Source: an uncultured Candidatus Altimarinota bacterium (GTDB lineage: Bacteria; Patescibacteriota; Gracilibacteria; BD1-5; UBA6164). Taken from it: a DNA stretch of 64,000 nt. Where the stretch lies: the NCBI GenBank assembly GCA_937864295.1, contig CALMJA010000015.1, positions 1 through 64,000 of the forward strand. Direction: 5' to 3'. Below are positions 43,896 to 54,343 of the stretch, one piece after another. The number at the start of each line of letters is the position of its first letter. The first letter of the stretch is position 1. Below the pieces are notes generated by a model. It worked only from the letters and a program-made list of their open reading frames with translations. It had not been told where the DNA came from and ran no database searches. The position numbers and the translations under genes were made by a program.

Positions 43896-45242
43896 ATGCA
43901 TAAAAAAGCTATAATCCACATAATGACTAAATCTAGGATGAAAAGCGAAGTTTTTACTGCTGATATTGAAGCTATGCAAGAAATATCAAAAAAACATTCT
44001 ATAAAAAATATTATTTTTTATAAATGAGAAAAAGTAGAATACATCGATTTATTATCTAAGTTAGATCAATTAGGTATTTTTTTATATAACTATTCAAATA
44101 AATCTGATTTAATTAATCAAGTATCAGAGTTAAATAAAAATTTTGAAATTATATTTGTAAATACAACTTTAGAATTGCTTATAAATATAGCAAATGATGT
44201 TAAAAAAAGTATCTGACAAAAAATAACTACAAACCCAAAAATTTATAGAAATAAATTTTTACAAAGAGAATTAATACAAAAACATAATCCAAATTTAGGA
44301 GTCAAATTTATCAAGTGAACAATTGAAACTTTAAAAATAGAAGATATAGAAAAAAATGTACCATATCCTTTTATAATTAAACCAGTAGATTGAGTACAAA
44401 GTTCATGAGTTGCAAAAATAAAAAATAGAAATGATTTTGATAATTATATATCACATTATAATGAATTTCATGATAGATTAGAACTTAGATGAATACATAC
44501 TAAAGAGTTATTAATTGAAGAATTTATAGATGGTACACTTTATTCAGTTGATTATTTTGTGAATCAAGAATGAAAAATAATTCTTACAAAACCAGTTAAA
44601 CAAAGACTTTTAACAGATATAAATTTTGAAGATTATTGAGTATTAGCTAGAATTTCTTCAAAAAAAACTGAAAGTGAATTTAAATGAAAAAAATTATCTG
44701 TTTTTGTTTCTTCAACTGTTGAAGCAACTTGAATTAAAAATACATATGTTCATCATGAATTTAAAATAAATAGTAAATGAGAATTAAAAACTATAGAAAT
44801 AAATTGAAGGATTTGAGGTTGAAGATTGGAACTTTTAAAAAATGCATATTGATTAAATATTTATGAATTAGTTTGTAATATCGAATTAAAGTTACCTAAA
44901 TTGAAGGAAAACAATATTGTCACAAATATATATTCAACAAAAAAATGAATACTTACAAGTTTCAATCATAATTTAATTGAAAAAATGAAAGAAAAACCTT
45001 CTATTTATGAAATAGAAACTGATGAAACTGCTATTTGAAAAGAAATTTGATTAACAAAGGATTGATTTATAAAAATATGAGCTATAAAAATGGCAAATAA
45101 AAATTATGATGAATTAGCAGAAGATTTCAAATTCGTAAAAAAACATTATTGAGATTTATTAATTGTTGATGAATTTGAAGAAAGTAAAAAAATAAAAAAG
45201 AAAAATATATTTAAAATATTTAGAAATTATTTAAATATATAA
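43896..45242 (+). CDS. ATP-grasp carboxylate-amine/thiol ligase-like protein (448 aa)
   Basis: The N-terminal preATP-grasp region (about 1-115) is followed by the ATP-grasp fold: KFLQRELIQKHNPNLG (lid side), YPFIIKPVDGVQSSGVAKI (about 152-170, nucleotide Lys and glycine loop), ELLIEEFIDGTLYSVDYF, and the metal site TIEINGRIGGGRLELLKNAYG. Layout is that of BioC/L-amino-acid-ligase-type members. The substrate is not clear. No neighbour hints at a pathway. Confidence 0.8.
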
Positions 45243-45272
45243 AAAAATGAAACCTGCAGGTTTCATTTTTTT
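45243..45272 (+). terminator. Terminator after ATP-grasp gene
   Basis: AATGAAACCTG / CAGGTTTCATT followed by a T-run; includes a PstI-like CTGCAG centre. Confidence 0.85.
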
Positions 45273-45343
45273 ATGGCTTTACTTTTTGCATTTTATTTAT
45301 AAAATACGCCAGATAATTATATAAATATATGTTTTAAAAAGAT

Positions 45344-47227
45344 ATGGAATTAAATAAAATTAGAAATTTTTGTATTATAGCTCATATAGATCACGGTAAA
45401 TCAACTCTTGCTGATAGATTACTTGAAATCACTTGAACTATAGATAAAAGAGATATGAAGAATGGGCAAATGCTTGATACGATGGAATTGGAACAAGAAA
45501 GATGAATAACTATAAAATTGACTCCAGTTCGTATGAATTGGAAAGGTTATCAAATGAATATAATTGATACTCCAGGGCATGTTGATTTTCAATACGAAGT
45601 AAGTAGAAGTTTAGCATCTGTTGAAGGTGCTCTTTTAATAGTTGATGCAACTCAATGAATTGAAGCACAAACTTTGAGTAATGTTTATATGGCAATTGAA
45701 AATGACTTAGATATTATACCTGTTATAAATAAGATAGATCTACCTGCTGCTGATTTTGATAAAGTAGCACTAGAAATAGTAAATCTTTTATGATGTGATA
45801 AATCTGAAATTATATGAGTTTCAGCTAAAACATGAGAAAATGTAGAAACAATTTTAGATGAAGTAATAAAAAGAGTATCATCACCAAAAGTTTATTCAGA
45901 AAAAAAACCTGATAATGATGAATTAAAAGCACTTGTTTTTGATTCTCAATATGATGCTTATAGATGAGTAGTTTCATATGTAAAAGTTTTTCAAGGTGAA
46001 ATTAAAAAATGAGATATTTGTCATTTTTTAAATACAAATAAAAAAATAGAAGCACTTGATGTAGGGTATTTTTCTCCTGGTTATACAAGTGATAAAAAAA
46101 TAGAATTAGGTACTATATGATATGTAGTTACTTGATTAAAAACTATTAGAGATGCAAAAGTTTGAGATACTATGTGGAAACCAGAAATGGTAGAATGACC
46201 AAAAGAAAAACCAGAAAATGCAACTCCAATAGAATGATTTTGACTTGTTACACCATTTATATATGCATGAATATTTGCAATGGATAGTAGTGAATATCCA
46301 TTACTTAAAGATGCAATGGAAAAACTAGTTTTAAATGATTCATCTTTATTTGTTGAGACAGATGTTTCACCGGCTTTATGACATGGTTATAGATGTGGTT
46401 TTCTTTGATTACTACATTTAGAAATAGTAAAAGAAAGATTACTTAGAGAATTTGGGATGGATGTTATAATGACTGCTCCACAAGTTACATATAGAGTAGT
46501 TTTACTTTGAGATAAAAGATCAGAATATTCTAGATTTTTACCAGAATATATAGAAAGTGAAAAATGACAAAAATGTACTAGAATACTTATTTCAAATCCA
46601 GAGGAACTTCCAAATAGAGAAAAATATCTTTATATAGAAGAACCAATTGCAAAAGTAGAAATAATTACTCCACTTGAGTATGTTTGAAATTTGATGCAGT
46701 TAAGTCAAGATAGAAGAGGAAGTTTTAAAAATCAACAATTTATTGATTCAGATAGAGTAATGTTAACTTATGAGTTACCTATGAATGAATTAATTTGAGA
46801 TTTTTATGATGAAATTAAATCACTTAGTTCAGGTTATGCATCACTTAACTATGAGTTTATAAAATATAGTGAGGATGATTTAGTAAAATTAGAAATACTT
46901 ATAGCAGACGAAAAAGTAGATGCATTAGCTTTTATTTGTCATAGAAAACAATCTCGTTATTTATGATGAAAAATATGTGCTAATCTAAAAGAGTCTATTC
47001 CAAAAGCACTTTTTACAATAAAAATTCAAGCAGTAGTTTGAGGTGATGTTGTATGAAGAGAAGATATATCAGCTATGAGAAAAGATGTAACTGCAAAGCT
47101 TTATGGTTGAGATATAACAAGAAAGAAAAAATTACTTGAAAAACAAAAACAAGGTAAAAAGAAAATGAGACAATTTTGAAAAGTAAGTCTTCCTAGTGAA
47201 GTTTTTGTTAATTTATTAAAAAAATAG
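45344..47227 (+). CDS. lepA: Elongation factor 4 (LepA)
   Basis: 627 residues. GTPase that remodels stalled ribosomes. G1 [16 protein letters not shown] (about 13-28), switch with [12 protein letters not shown]3 [11 protein letters not shown]4 VINKIDLP, G5 GVSAKTGENV. LepA-specific parts follow: [21 protein letters not shown] and the C-terminal domain with [45 protein letters not shown]. About 25 residues longer than usual, mostly in domain II ([22 protein letters not shown]). Confidence 0.97.
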
Positions 47228-47249
47228 TAGACAAAGTCTACTTTTTTTT
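47221..47249 (+). terminator. Terminator of lepA
   Basis: AGTAGAC-AAA-GTCTACT followed by a run of eight T. Confidence 0.85.
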
Positions 47250-47283
47250 GTATATTAATATTAATTATCAATTACATATTTAT

Positions 47284-48420
47284 ATGTTTACAAAATTTTT
47301 AAAAAGTATATCTAGAAATAATGTGGTTTTACTTAAACCACTTATGAAAAATAATATCATGCAGAATCCTGTAATTTTTTGATATTCTAAGATTTTAGAT
47401 TTAAAAGATTATAGATATATTTATTTATGAAATCTTTATGCTCAAAAAGCAAAACTTCAAAAAGTACTTAATAGAATTGAAAAAAATAAATCGAAATTAG
47501 ACTTATTACATTATGAAATTTTAAAAAAGGAAATTAAATTTAGTTATAAAAAGATAGATTTTTTAAAAAATGTTTATGATTTTGAAGCAAATAAAATAGA
47601 TCCAAAATACAAGATTTCATATCCAGAATTTGATTATGATTATTATAATAAAATATTTTTTTGAGTAACAAAAAATGATATACAAAAAGATGTAGTTATA
47701 ACAGCGCAAGAAGAAAATAATCAAAATATAACAAAAAAACAATTGATAGAACTTTTAGCTTTTTCTAGCGAAAAAGTTCCTTGATTAAAATACAAGTTTT
47801 GAGCTTATGCTTTTATGTCGCATTCATCAGGAGTATTGGTTATTCCAAATAAAAAAATTTATTCTCTAAGAGAATTGATAACTCTGTTTTTTCATGAAAT
47901 GACTCATTTTTTTAGAAGATATAACAATATAAGAAATTTTTGAACTAGTTATGGTTTCTCTGATTATATGAAGCTAGAAGAAGGTTTTTCACTTTATAAT
48001 GAGTATTTTTATGGTGATAAATTAATTCCATGATTAAAATATAATGCATATTATGATGTTTGTTATGCTATATTGTTAAATGAAAAATTAAATCAAAAAC
48101 AAAAACAAGAACGTATATATAATGTACTTAAAATTAAGGGATTTTCTCGTGAAAAAGCAATGCATTATTATTATCGTTTTCATCGTTATGCTAGTGTTTG
48201 ATGAAATCAATTTTTCTTAAAAGATTTGGTTTATACAAAATGATATGAAAAAGTATTAAAAAAATTGGAAAAAAATCCAAAAAATTATGATATATTCTTC
48301 TCAGGAAGAATTTGATTAGCTTCTATAAAATCAAAATTATATAATACAACAAATAATTTTGATACAAGAGCATACTTTGAATCTATACTAATAGAAATAC
48401 AAAAAAAGATATGAAATTAA
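47284..48420 (+). CDS. DUF1704-type zinc metallopeptidase (378 aa)
   Basis: The zinc site FFHEMTHFFRRYNN (about 203-216) gives HExxH, followed by LEEGFSLYNEYFYG (about 233-246), whose Glu is the third ligand as in DUF1704/MATCAP-type zincins. N-terminal 130 residues are helical and basic. No signal peptide is obvious. In eukaryotes relatives trim tubulin tails; bacterial targets are unknown. Confidence 0.75.
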
Positions 48421-48433
48421 TCATATCTTTTTT
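48401..48433. terminator. Bidirectional terminator
   Basis: AAAAGATATGA / TCATATCTTTT around an AATTAA loop, between the convergent metallopeptidase and regulator genes. Confidence 0.8.
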
Positions 48434-48908
48434 AAATTTTTATATTTATACTTATTTCTATATCCTCATCTTCATTTAATGGATTTTTCATTTTAAATAT
48501 GTTTAATCCTGGTTTTATATAAATTGGTTCATGAGGTATTTCTTTTTTCTTAAGTAGTAAATTTATTTTTTCTACTACGTCACTTGGATTTGTATTTGCC
48601 TTAATTAAATAATCATCAGCTCATGCTTCCATAGCTTTTTCTATTTTATCTTTGTCTACAACATTTGTAAACATAACTATTTTGCTTCTTGAAGATGTTT
48701 GATGTTTTATAGCTTCCAATGTTTCAAATCAGTTCATTGTAGGCATCATTATATCTAGAAGTATTACATCTGGATTGTAATCTCAAATGCAAGTTAAACC
48801 TTCTAATCAGTTGATTGATTCTTTTACGTCAAATCACTCTTTTCTTAATTTCAAAGCATACATTTCACTTAATACTTTGTCATCTTCTATTATTAATATT
48901 TTTTTCAT
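48432..48908 (-). CDS. Single-domain response regulator (158 aa)
   Basis: CheY-like receiver: ILIIEDD (4-10), phospho-acceptor Asp52 in VILLDIMMPTMNGFE, Thr in VMFTNV, and Lys in LIKANTNP. After the receiver (about 125) there is a 30-residue extension (IPHEPIYIKPGL ... EISINIKI) but no DNA-binding domain. It lies 18 bp downstream of a soluble histidine kinase gene and is its likely partner. Confidence 0.92.
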
Positions 48909-48926
48909 ATTGATTATATTAGGAAA

Positions 48927-49628
48927 TTAAATTAAATTTAATTCAAAACTAAAATTACTTCATTCTCAAACTTGAGATTTTACTTCTATTTCACTTCAGA
49001 AGTCTTTTATAAAATTTTTACATAATGCAAGTCATATTCCAAGACCAGTTGTATTTTGTCTTTGCATACTAGATTCTATTTGACTAAACTTTTCAAATAT
49101 TTCTTTTATTTTTTCTTTAGGAATTCATATACCATTATCAATAACTTCAAATTTCACTTTATTTTTTACTTTACTTGCTTTTATTATTATTTTTCATCAA
49201 ATATCTGTAAATTTTACTGCATTGTTAATTAGATTTATAAATACTTGTCTTATTTTATCAGGATCTATATTTATTTCTTTTCATTTTAAGTTCTTGTCTA
49301 TTTCTATTTCAAAATTTACTCATTTGTTTTCAATTTCAAGAAAAACATCATTATAAACTAATTTAAGTAATTCAGTTATCATTACTTCTTGCATATAATA
49401 TTCCATTTTTCATGATTCTATTTTTGATAATGCAAGTACATCATTTACAAGATTTATAAGTCTAACAGAGCTATCATAGCAGTGATTTAATGCTTTTCTA
49501 GCTTCAGGACTTACATCTCACATATCTCACTCTAAAATCATTGAAATATATCATCTAATTGATGTTAGAGGAGTTCTCAGTTCATGTCAAACTATTGATA
49601 TAAATTCATCATTTTTGTTTTTGCTCAT
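48927..49628 (-). CDS. Soluble histidine kinase without sensor domain (233 aa)
   Basis: Starts directly at the dimerisation domain: MSKNKNDEFISIVGHELRTPL with phospho-acceptor His15, N-box INLINNAVKFT, G1 VIDNGIGIP, F-box IFEKFSQ and G2 TGLGIGLALCKNF. No membrane segment or N-terminal sensor, so the input must come from a partner protein. It forms an operon with the single-domain regulator. Confidence 0.92.
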
Positions 49629-49703
49629 AACAGGGTTTTTATATATATATTTATATTTTATTACTCTTTTTAAAAAAAAGCTAAAAAAAGGCCTATTTTT
49701 ATT

Positions 49704-49731
49704 TTGACAAATAGAGCTTTTTTAATATAAT
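49704..49731 (+). promoter_or_regulatory. Promoter of tRNA-His
   Basis: TTGACA (49704-49709), 16-bp spacer, TATAAT (49726-49731); tRNA starts 30 bp downstream. Confidence 0.8.
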
Positions 49732-49760
49732 AACCGGGCTTTTTTCAAGGAAGCATATAT

Positions 49761-49838
49761 GGTGCTCGTAGTTCAGTTGGTTAGAATGCCAGATTGTGAC
49801 TCTGGAGGTCGAGGGTTCGAACCCCTTCGAGCACCCCA
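49761..49838 (+). tRNA. tRNA-His, anticodon GTG
   Basis: Cloverleaf with the 8-bp acceptor stem typical of tRNA-His (GGTGCTCG/CGAGCACC, including G-1:C73), anticodon stem CCAGA/TCTGG with loop TTGTGAC (anticodon GTG), T-arm GAGGG-TTCGAAC-CCCTT and encoded CCA. Its last part (49818-49841) is repeated exactly at 49979-50002. Confidence 0.95.
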
Positions 49839-50002
49839 TATATAAATTTAAAAAATGCTTATAATTTTTCGTATTTAGCTAACTTATAGTTGCTAGGTTC
49901 GAAAGGAGGTTTTTTCGAAGAAAAATTTTATTGTGACGAATAGGAACAATAAAAACGGAGGCCCGACCTGAAAGGCGGCGAACCCCTTCGAGCACCCCAT
50001 AT
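49818..50002 (+). repeat. 24-bp direct repeat of the tRNA-His 3' end
   Basis: CGAACCCCTTCGAGCACCCC plus ATAT occurs at 49818-49841 (T-arm, acceptor, CCA and three downstream bases) and again at 49979-50002. The copies are 161 bp apart. Such duplications are left by integration at a tRNA 3' end, but no integrase or cargo gene lies between them. Confidence 0.8.
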
Positions 50003-50250
50003 TAAGTTTCTCTTGAGATGATTGACGGAGTCAAAAATCACAAGGAAAGTTACATCGAACGATAGTGAGATGAAAAACTTATTTTTAATTAAAAGTTTTT
50101 AAGTAGAAAGTTATTAAGTCCTAAGCTTACTTTTTACTACATAGATTTTTAGTTATTTCTTTTTTTAAAAGCCTTATAAAACTAAAAGAATTAATTCTTA
50201 AATTTATAGCTATCTAAATACTAGATGGTATTATTTTATTTCTTTAACAT
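49842..50250 (+). ncRNA. Structured non-coding stretch between tRNA-His and rpsA
   Basis: About 410 bp with no gene. It is GC-richer than its surroundings up to about 50075. Possible hairpins: TTCGAAA-GGAGG-TTTTTTCGAA (about 49897-49918; an AAGGAGG sequence overlaps the stem and loop), the segment AACGGAGGCCCGACCTGAAAGGCGG before the second tRNA-end copy, TTGAC-GGA-GTCAA (near 50022-50034) and CATC...GATG (near 50055-50074). The remainder (50080-50250) is plain AT-rich leader. I could not match it to tmRNA, RNase P RNA, 6S or SRP RNA. It may be an ncRNA, an rpsA leader or the remnant of an insertion. Confidence 0.4.
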
Positions 50251-51414
50251 ATGTTTGCCATGGTTGCAAAAAAACAAGATTTAACTCTATTTGAAGAGTT
50301 ATTTGCTGCATCTCCTGAGATTAAATATCCAAAACAAGGAGAAGTTATTTCTGGTTCAATTATTAAAATTGAAAAGAAAAATATTTTAGTAAATGTTAAC
50401 AATCAATTTACTGGTTTAGTAGTTGCAAAAGAAGTAGGTAACACTATTGATTTAAATGACTTACAAGCTGGTCAAGGAATTGAAGTAATGGTTTTAGGTG
50501 ATTCTGTAGAAAGAGGTTTATTAATTCTTTCATTAAAAAGAGCTAATCAAATTAAAAATCTTTCAAATCTTACAAAATACAACACATCTAATGAAATTAT
50601 TACTGTTAGACCTACTGAAGCTAATAAATGAGGTTTACTAGTTGATATTGATGGTTTAAAAGGGTTCATACCTGTTTCTCAATTAACTCCATTACATTAT
50701 CCAAGAGTTGAAGGAGCTGATCCTGAAAAAATTCTTGCTCATTTAGATTCTTTAGTTGGTATTCCATTTAAAGTAAGAGTTATAAATGTAGATGAAGCTG
50801 GTAAAAAAATCATCTTCTCTGAAAAAGCTGCTATTGAAGAAAATAGAGGTGAAGCATTAAAAAACTTAAAAGAAGGAGATATCGTTGAAGGTACTATTTC
50901 AGGTATTTTATCATACGGTTTATTCGTTACTTTTGATGGTTTAGAAGGTTTAGTTCACGTTTCTGAAATCGATTGGGGACATGTTACAGATCCTTCAAAA
51001 TTTGCTAAAGTTTGAATGAAAGTTAAAGTTAAAGTTATAGGACTTGATAGTGAAAAAATTTCATTATCTATTAAAAGACTTAAAGAAAATCCTTGGGATG
51101 TTCTTGCTAAAAAATTTAAACTTAATGATTCAATTACTGCTCCAATTTCTAGAATTTCTAAATTTGGTGCGTTTATGGATCTTGAAGGTTGAATTCAAGG
51201 TTTAATTCACTTATCTGAAATTTCTCATGGTGTTGTTAAAGACATAAGAGATCATATTAAAGTTGGTGAAGAAGTTACTGCAAAAATTATCAATTTCGAA
51301 CCTGAGAAAAAAAGAATTGGTTTATCATTAAAAGCTTTACAAGAAGCTCCTGCTGATATGCCTAAAGCTGAAGAAACTTCAGAAGTTAAATCAGAAGAAG
51401 CAAAAGCTGAATAA
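50251..51414 (+). CDS. rpsA: 30S ribosomal protein S1
   Basis: 387 residues with four S1 repeats (about 28-95, 117-185, 205-270 and 290-360), each with the GxVxxI...GxFVxL...GLVHxSE pattern (for example SGILSYGLFVTFDGLEGLVHVSEIDWG). Four repeats rather than six is common in small genomes. Only 3 of 32 glycines are UGA, so it follows the highly expressed pattern. The start chosen is ATG at 50251; an in-frame ATG three codons later is possible. No Shine-Dalgarno precedes it. Confidence 0.95.
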
Positions 51415-51447
51415 TTTAAAATTTAATAAAAAAATATTTTTGGGAAA

Positions 51448-51521
51448 TAGAGAGGAATCTTTCTCTCTATACAAAAATATTATACAAAGACTACCTGTTT
51501 GAGTTTTCTCAAAATAGTCTT
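51448..51521 (+). promoter_or_regulatory. Two-hairpin leader of rpsB
   Basis: Hairpin 1: TAGAGAG ... TCTCTCTA (51448-51469). Hairpin 2: AAGACTA-cctg-TTTGAG-tttt-CTCAAA-a-TAGTCTT (51487-51521), a two-step stem with an internal bulge. Neither has a T-run. rpsB starts 29 bp later. Leaders of rpsB in other bacteria bind S2 for autoregulation; that role here is inferred. Confidence 0.5.
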
Positions 51522-51549
51522 GATTTAATAATTAATATACAAGGTAAAA

Positions 51550-52386
51550 ATGGAAAAAACAATCTTAAATTCAATGTTTGATAATTTATTACATATTGGT
51601 AATAAATCTAATTACTGGAATCCAAAAATGAAAAGATATATTTATGGATCAGTAAATGGTATACACGTAATTAATTTAACTAAAACTGCTTCAAAAATTG
51701 AAGAAGTTAAAGCTGAATTAAAAGAATTACACACAAGTGGTAAAAAAATCCTTTTCGTTGCTACAAAATTACAAGCAAGAGATGCTATTTCTAAATTAGC
51801 TGCTGAATCAGGACATTTTTACGTTGCTGAAAAATGGGTACCAGGTTTATTAACAAACTTTAAAACTATTAAAAGAAGAATTGCTACTTATTTACAATTA
51901 GATAAAGATTTAAATAGTGGAGCTTTTGATATGTTAAGTAAAAAAGAAAAAGCATCTAAAATGCTTGAATTAGAAAAATTAAATAAAGCATACGCTTGAG
52001 TAAAAGAAATGAAAAAAATCCCAGATGTAATTTTTGTTATTGATGGTGTTTTTGAAGAACAAGCTGTTAGAGAAGCTAATCAATTAAAATTATTATCATA
52101 CGCTGTTTTAAATACAAATGGTGATGATACTGTTCTTACTAATTGTATTCCTGCAAATACAAATTCAGTTAAATCAATTGAATATATTGCAGCTGCATTA
52201 AAAGAATCATTATCAGGAAAAGCTAGAGAAGTAACTTCTACTCCTTCTACTGGAACTACTGCTCCAGCTAAAGTAAAAAAAGTTGCTGAAACTAAAGTAA
52301 GTGGTGAAAAAAAAGCTCCAGCTAAAAGAACTCCAAAAAAAGTTGCTGAAGTAGAAGCTAAAGTTGAAACTACTGAACAAAATTAA
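51550..52386 (+). CDS. rpsB: 30S ribosomal protein S2
   Basis: 278 residues. Family blocks: HIGNKSNYWNPKMKRYIYGSVNGIHVINLTKT (split here as about 16-47), VATKLQARDAI, KWVPGLLTNFKTIKRRI, KKIPDVIFVIDGVFEEQAVREANQ and NTNSVKSIEYIAAAL. The C-terminal 60 residues are a Lys/Ala/Thr-rich tail (TPSTGTTAPAKVKKVAETK), as in many CPR S2 proteins. One of 13 glycines is UGA (AYAGVKE). A weak AAGG lies 6 nt before the ATG. Confidence 0.96.
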
Positions 52387-52444
52387 TTTGAATTTTTTAA
52401 GGAATAATTATTATGTAGTTATTCCTTATTCTTAAAAATATATT

Positions 52445-52783
52445 ATGGACGAAAATAAACAAACAAATGAAAATTTGAAATATGCTTTATGTTATGTTCC
52501 TCTTGTTGCTTTTATTTTATTCTATGTAGAAAAAAAGAAAACTGCTATTTTGGAGAAACATGTTAGATATGGTATGTTTATATTTTGAGCTTACCTTATT
52601 TTATTGATATTGGTTTCATGGTTGTTTAAATGATTACTATGATTATTTTATGTTTGAGTTTCTGTTTTTATGTGATATAAAACTTACATAGGAGAAGATA
52701 TTCAAATCAAATTTATTGACGATTTTTTCGATAAATCAAAATCTGATAAACCAGTTAATTCTGATAAATCAGATGAATTATAA
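52445..52783 (+). CDS. Small membrane protein (112 aa)
   Basis: Three hydrophobic segments (LCYVPLVAFILFYV, about 15-28; YGMFIFGAYLILLILVSWLF, about 44-63; LLGLFYVGVSVFMGYKTYIG, about 66-85) and a hydrophilic Lys/Asp/Ser tail. The pattern resembles the Tic20/DUF4870-type small membrane proteins. Lies between rpsB and tsf on the same strand, which are normally adjacent; its role there is unknown. Confidence 0.75.
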
Positions 52784-52810
52784 AATTTATATTTTAATAT
52801 TATTTTGATT

Positions 52811-53596
52811 ATGGCAATTACAGCTGCTCTAATAAAAGAATTAAGAGAAATTACATGAATCGGTATGATGGAATGTAAAAAAGCATTAGAAGAAACAAAT
52901 GGTGATATTGACTTAGCTATTGAAGAATTAAGAAAAAAAGGTTTAGCTAAAGCTGCTAAAAAAGCTGATAGAGAAACTTTTGAATGAGGTATTAGAATAT
53001 TAACAGAAGGTGGAAAAGCTTATGTTGTTTCTGTAGCTTGTGAAACTGACTTTTTAGCAAATTCTGATAGATTTAAAACTATGCTTGATGATGTTGTTAA
53101 TTTTTTAAAATCAAACGGTGCTGATTCTAAAGAAGCTGCACAAGAATTCATAAATAAAAACTACGCATTAGAAATGGGTGAAAACTTACAAGTTTCTAAT
53201 TATGCTATATTTGAAGGTGGAGTTGCTTCTGCATACGTTCATTCAAATGGTAAATTAGCTGCTTTAATAGTTGCTGCTGCAGGTACTGATGCTGAAAAAG
53301 CAAAACAAGTTGCTATGCATGTTACTGCTTCAAATCCAGAATTTTTAAGTGCTGATGACATAAGTGATGAAGTAGTTGAAAAAGAAAAATCAATTCAATT
53401 AGAAATGATGAAAAATGATCCAAAAATGGCTGGGAAACCAGATGAAGTTTTACTTAAAATTATTGATGGTAAAATGGGAAAATTTAAATCTGAAATTTCT
53501 TTATTAGAACAAGATTTTGTTATGGATCCAAATGTTAAAGTTAAAAACTTTATTGGTGAAAAATCAATTACTGCATTTTACAGATTCAGTATATAA
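52811..53596 (+). CDS. tsf: Elongation factor Ts
   Basis: 261 residues. The UBA domain has [45 protein letters not shown] (about 9-53, read in parts), then [14 protein letters not shown] (about 77-90) that contacts EF-Tu, and the core and C-terminal module ([25 protein letters not shown]). It recharges EF-Tu with GTP. Two of 18 glycines are UGA. rpsB-tsf order is conserved except for the inserted small membrane protein gene. Confidence 0.96.
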
Positions 53597-53602
53597 TAAA
53601 AT

Positions 53603-53624
53603 AAATCTCTTTAAAAAGAGATTT
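53603..53624 (+). terminator. Hairpin after tsf
   Basis: AAATCTCTTT / AAAGAGATTT with only a short T stretch. It may be a processing hairpin, since tRNA-Trp starts 5 bp later. Confidence 0.45.
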
Positions 53625-53628
53625 ATAT

Positions 53629-53703
53629 ACCTCCATAGTTAAGCGGTTATAATGCAGGACTCCAAATCCTGCGTGCTTGGTTCGATTCCAAGTGGGGGTG
53701 CCA
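53629..53703 (+). tRNA. tRNA-Trp, anticodon CCA
   Basis: Acceptor ACCTCCA/TGGGGGT, D-arm GTTA/TAAT, anticodon stem CAGGA/TCCTG with loop CTCCAAA (anticodon CCA), T-arm CTTGG-TTCGATT-CCAAG, discriminator G and encoded CCA. It reads UGG; this fits a genome where UGA is not Trp. Confidence 0.95.
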
Positions 53704-53718
53704 TTTAGAATTTAAACA

Positions 53719-53745
53719 AAATTCATCTTCGGATGGATTTTTTTA
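53719..53745 (+). terminator. Terminator of tRNA-Trp
   Basis: AATTCATC-TTCG-GATGGATT with TTTTTT; UUCG tetraloop. Confidence 0.8.
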
Positions 53746-53763
53746 TAATATAAATTTCTCAAT

Positions 53764-54300
53764 ATGCTAGATTTAGATTTTTTATATATTGTATCTTTTT
53801 TAATTTATATATTATTTCTTGTAATTTTTTTATTTAAAAAATTCAGTTTTAGAAAAATTATATTTTGTACTTTTTTTTATTTTTATATTGTATTTGTTTT
53901 AGGAGTTACTTTTTTCCCAATTCCTATTTCTTGATTGAAAGAAATATCAATTTATTATACAAATACTAATAATTATATTCCATTTTCATCTATTTTTGAG
54001 ATTTATTTAAATAATAATTTACCATTTATTGTTAAATTTAAGCAAATTATTGGTAATATTATACTTTTTATTCCTATGTGATTTTTTTATCCATTTATTT
54101 TTAAATATATAAATCATTTAAAATATACATTGTTTATATGATTTTTCTCATCTATTTTTATAGAATTTTCTCAATTCATTATTTCATTATTTTTATGATT
54201 TAGCTATAAAGTTACAGATATTGATGATGTTATATTGAATACTTTTGGTTTTATGGTTTGATTTTTAATTTATAAATTAATTAAAAAATATTATTATTAA
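53764..54300 (+). CDS. VanZ-like membrane protein (178 aa)
   Basis: Five hydrophobic segments and the VanZ pattern: NYIPFSSIFEIY (about 73-84), IIGNIILFIPMGFFYPF (about 97-113), FIEFSQFIISLFL and TDIDDVILNTFGFMVGF near the C-terminus. In enterococci VanZ gives low teicoplanin resistance; in general the domain is a membrane module of unclear activity. Confidence 0.85.
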
Positions 54301-54307
54301 ATAAAAA

Positions 54308-54343
54308 GTTTCCCCCCATATCCTTTCGGATACGGGGGATTTT
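54308..54343. terminator. GC-rich terminator
   Basis: CCCCCATATCC-TTTC-GGATACGGGGG followed by a T-run on the plus strand. Its G/C content is far above all other terminators in the window. It ends the foreign-looking gene on the minus strand and can also end the VanZ-like gene. Confidence 0.85.

Noticed and set aside
49842-50100. tmRNA, RNase P RNA, 6S or SRP RNA in the stretch after tRNA-His
   Set aside because: I looked for their conserved cores and did not find them; kept only as an unassigned structured region.
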